A DNA stretch of 7,092 nucleotides. Source: Azoarcus sp. Its GTDB lineage: Bacteria; Pseudomonadota; Gammaproteobacteria; Burkholderiales; Rhodocyclaceae. A model generated the notes under the pieces. The model made no database searches, was not told where the DNA came from, and was given only the letters and a program-made list of their open reading frames with translations. Shown piece after piece: positions 5,261 through 7,092 of this stretch (its first letter is position 1; every line of letters starts with the position of its first letter). The DNA lies in the NCBI GenBank assembly GCA_031268685.1, contig JAIRWW010000085.1:1-7092 (forward strand). Reading direction: 5' to 3'. The position numbers and the translations under genes were made by a program.

Positions 5261-5944
5261 ATGAAAACCATCGACCTCTCCGCCGCCAGCGTCCGCGACT
5301 TGAATCAGGCGCTGCACGACCAGGCAAAGCAAATCACCGAACACGCATGGACGATCACCCATCCCGACGGCAAGCACAACATTGCCGCAGGCGTCGACGA
5401 AGCACTGAAGATCGACATATACGGCCATGCCGGCTACTACTGCGCGGGCATGAACAAGAAAGCCGACGTAATCATCCACGGCAACGCCGGCGTGGGCGTG
5501 GCGGAAAACATGATGTCCGGCAGCGTGCGCGTAAAAGGCAGCGCCTCGCAATCGGCGGGCGCTACCGCGCACGGCGGCCTGCTCGTCATTGAAGGCGATG
5601 CGGGGGCGCGCTGCGGCATTTCGATGAAAGGCATCGACATCGTCGTCCGAGGCAATGCCGGACACATGAGCTGCTTTCTGGGACAAGCCGGGCGGCTCGT
5701 TATCTGCGGCGATGTGGGCGACAACCTGGGCGACTCGCTCTATGAGGTACACATCTACGTGAAAGGCCGGGTGAAATCGCTCGGCTCGGACTGCATCGAA
5801 AAAGAAATGCGCCCGGAACACTTGCTGGAATTGACGGAATTGCTGGAACGCGCCGGGGTAAAAGAAAACCCGGAAGCTTTCCGCCGCTACGGCTCTGCCC
5901 GCCAGCTCTACAACTTCAAGGTCGACAATGCCCACGCCTACTGA
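5261..5944 (+). CDS. glxC: GXGXG beta-helix subunit GlxC (MgsB-type)
   Basis: Structural subunit matching the C-terminal alpha domain of glutamate synthase large chain (GltB), also seen in the FwdC/FmdC family. It is thought to hold the amidotransferase and FMN subunits together and to line the ammonia tunnel. The 227-residue protein shows six turns of a right-handed beta-helix marked by Gly-x-x-Gly: GHAG (55-58), GNAG (74-77), GSASQSAG (93-100), GDAG (112-115), GNAG (131-134) and GDVG (150-153). A helical tail (180-227) ends in NAHAY. I chose ATG 5261 because family proteins begin near MKTIDLS. A longer 264-residue form from ATG 5150 has the better ribosome site but an unconserved, repeat-derived N-terminus. 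glxD starts 48 bp downstream. Confidence 0.88.
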   Translation: MKTIDLSAASVRDLNQALHDQAKQITEHAWTITHPDGKHNIAAGVDEALKIDIYGHAGYYCAGMNKKADVIIHGNAGVGVAENMMSGSVRVKGSASQSAGATAHGGLLVIEGDAGARCGISMKGIDIVVRGNAGHMSCFLGQAGRLVICGDVGDNLGDSLYEVHIYVKGRVKSLGSDCIEKEMRPEHLLELTELLERAGVKENPEAFRRYGSARQLYNFKVDNAHAY

Positions 5945-5992
5945 AGCGAAACGCCCTCCTTCACCCGGAACACAACGAAACGGGACACTGCA

Positions 5993-7092
5993 ATGAACAC
6001 ACATCCTCCCATCCTGCGCGAATCCGCCACCTTCGACCGCCGGAGCATCCAGGAAATTCACCGCGCCGCCGAAACCGGCATCTACGACATCCGCGGCGGC
6101 GGCGCTAAGCGGCGCGTGCCGCATTTCGACGATCTCCTGCTGGTGGGTTCGAGCATGTCGCGCTACCCGCTCGAAGGCTACCGCGAAAAATGCGGCACCG
6201 AGGTCGTGCTCGGCACGCGCTTCGCCAAGAAACCCCTGCACCTCAAGATTCCCATCACCATCGCCGGAATGAGTTTCGGCTCACTCTCCGCCCAGGCCAA
6301 GGAAGCCCTGGGGCGCGGCGCGACCATCGCCGGCACCAGCACCACGACAGGCGATGGCGGCATGACGCAGGAAGAACGCGGGCAATCCGAAACCCTGGTC
6401 TATCAATACCTGCCCTCGCGCTACGGCATGAACCCGGACGACATCCGCAAGGCCGACGCCATCGAAGTCGTGCTCGGCCAAGGGGCGAAGCCCGGCGGCG
6501 GCGGCATGCTGCTCGGCATGAAAGTCACCGCGCGGGTGGCCGGCATGCGCACCCTGCCCATCGGCGTCGACCAGCGAAGCGCCTGCCGCCACCCCGACTG
6601 GACCGGCCCGGACGATCTCGCCATCAAGATCGCGGAATTGCGCGAGATCACCGACTGGGAAAAGCCCATCTACGTCAAGATTGGCGCAACCCGTCCCTAT
6701 TACGATGTCAAGCTCGCAATCAAGGCAGGCGCGGACGTGATCGTACTGGACGGCATGCAGGGCGGCACGGCGGCGACGCAGGAAGTCTTCATCGAGCATG
6801 TCGGCATCCCCACCCTGCCCGCCATTCCGCTTGCCGTGCAAGCCTTGCAGGAAATGGACATGCACCGGAAGGTGCAACTCATCGTCTCCGGCGGCATCCG
6901 CACGGGCGCGGACGTTGCCAAGGCGATGGCGCTCGGAGCGGATGCCGTCTCCATCGGCACGGCGGCGCTGATCGCATTGGGCGACAACCATCCAAACCTC
7001 GACGCGGAATTCCAAAAAATCGGTTCCGCCGCCGGTTTTTACGACGACTGGCACGAAGGCCGCGACCCGGCGGGCATCACCACGCAAGACCC
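5993..7092 (+). CDS. glxD: FMN-binding glutamate synthase domain protein GlxD (MgsC-type), 3' end missing
   Basis: Catalytic synthase subunit: it would reductively combine an amine with 2-oxoglutarate, yielding glutamate or, in methylotrophs, transfer methylamine to form N-methylglutamate. The first 366 codons are present; the family usually runs to about 440-450, so roughly 80 residues are cut off. It is a (beta/alpha)8 FMN barrel with AGMSFGSLS (91-99), the glutamate-synthase signature QGAKPGGGG (163-171), YVKIG (227-231), DGMQGGTAATQ (253-263), and the FMN-phosphate region SGGIRTGADVAKAMALGADA (299-318) followed by IGTAALI (321-327). The usual 3Fe-4S segment (CHTGRCPVGI) reads WHEGRDPAGI at 353-362, with both cysteines replaced. 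A weak site GGGA lies 7 nt before the ATG. It is the last visible gene of the glnT-glxBCD operon. Confidence 0.92.
   Translation, partial: MNTHPPILRESATFDRRSIQEIHRAAETGIYDIRGGGAKRRVPHFDDLLLVGSSMSRYPLEGYREKCGTEVVLGTRFAKKPLHLKIPITIAGMSFGSLSAQAKEALGRGATIAGTSTTTGDGGMTQEERGQSETLVYQYLPSRYGMNPDDIRKADAIEVVLGQGAKPGGGGMLLGMKVTARVAGMRTLPIGVDQRSACRHPDWTGPDDLAIKIAELREITDWEKPIYVKIGATRPYYDVKLAIKAGADVIVLDGMQGGTAATQEVFIEHVGIPTLPAIPLAVQALQEMDMHRKVQLIVSGGIRTGADVAKAMALGADAVSIGTAALIALGDNHPNLDAEFQKIGSAAGFYDDWHEGRDPAGITTQD

Noticed and set aside
5258..6241. 327-codon minus-strand frame over glxC and the glxD start
   Set aside because: Same shadow effect; both plus-strand genes are clearly conserved.
6281..7087. 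268-codon minus-strand frame over glxD
   Set aside because: Antisense shadow of the FMN barrel; no domain seen.

Overview
The right-hand two thirds (about 2460-7092) is a GC-rich plus-strand operon, glnT-glxB-glxC-glxD. It encodes a type III glutamine-synthetase-family ligase followed by three proteins that together resemble a glutamate synthase split into its domains: an Ntn amidotransferase, a GXGXG beta-helix protein and an FMN domain. In methylotrophs and many proteobacteria this quartet (glxBCD = mgsABC) belongs to gamma-glutamylmethylamide/N-methylglutamate metabolism of methylamine. The substrate cannot be fixed from sequence alone. The partial gene at the left edge (2-124) ends like a sarcosine-oxidase gamma / N-methylglutamate dehydrogenase delta subunit, which would fit that pathway, but only 40 residues are visible. 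The operon suggests a proteobacterium, probably a betaproteobacterium (inference, low certainty).

Layout: 1-124, 3' end of a plus-strand gene with a hairpin just after it. 250-905, an AT-richer minus-strand block with a two-gene cassette. The upstream gene has a good ribosome binding site but is broken by two compensating indels, and the downstream gene has an antitoxin-like tail. 905-1464, no gene: GC-rich hairpins and a ten-copy 21-bp tandem array. 1465-2217, a minus-strand exported TPR protein. 2232-2640, divergent regulatory region with a good sigma-54 promoter, a pair of NtrC-like sites 30 bp apart upstream of it, a leader stem-loop and a 12-bp tandem repeat. 2641-7092, the operon; glxD runs off the window.

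The operon's two larger intergenic gaps are filled with repeats: a five-copy 17-bp tandem array joined to an inverted REP-like pair between glnT and glxB, and two hairpins between glxB and glxC. Both keep an open frame into the next gene, so automatic start calls are likely to be wrong there. I found no wholly new system. The most unusual points are the repeat-laden gaps, the degenerate cassette, the loss of the iron-sulfur cysteines in GlxD, and the sigma-54/NtrC-like control region.
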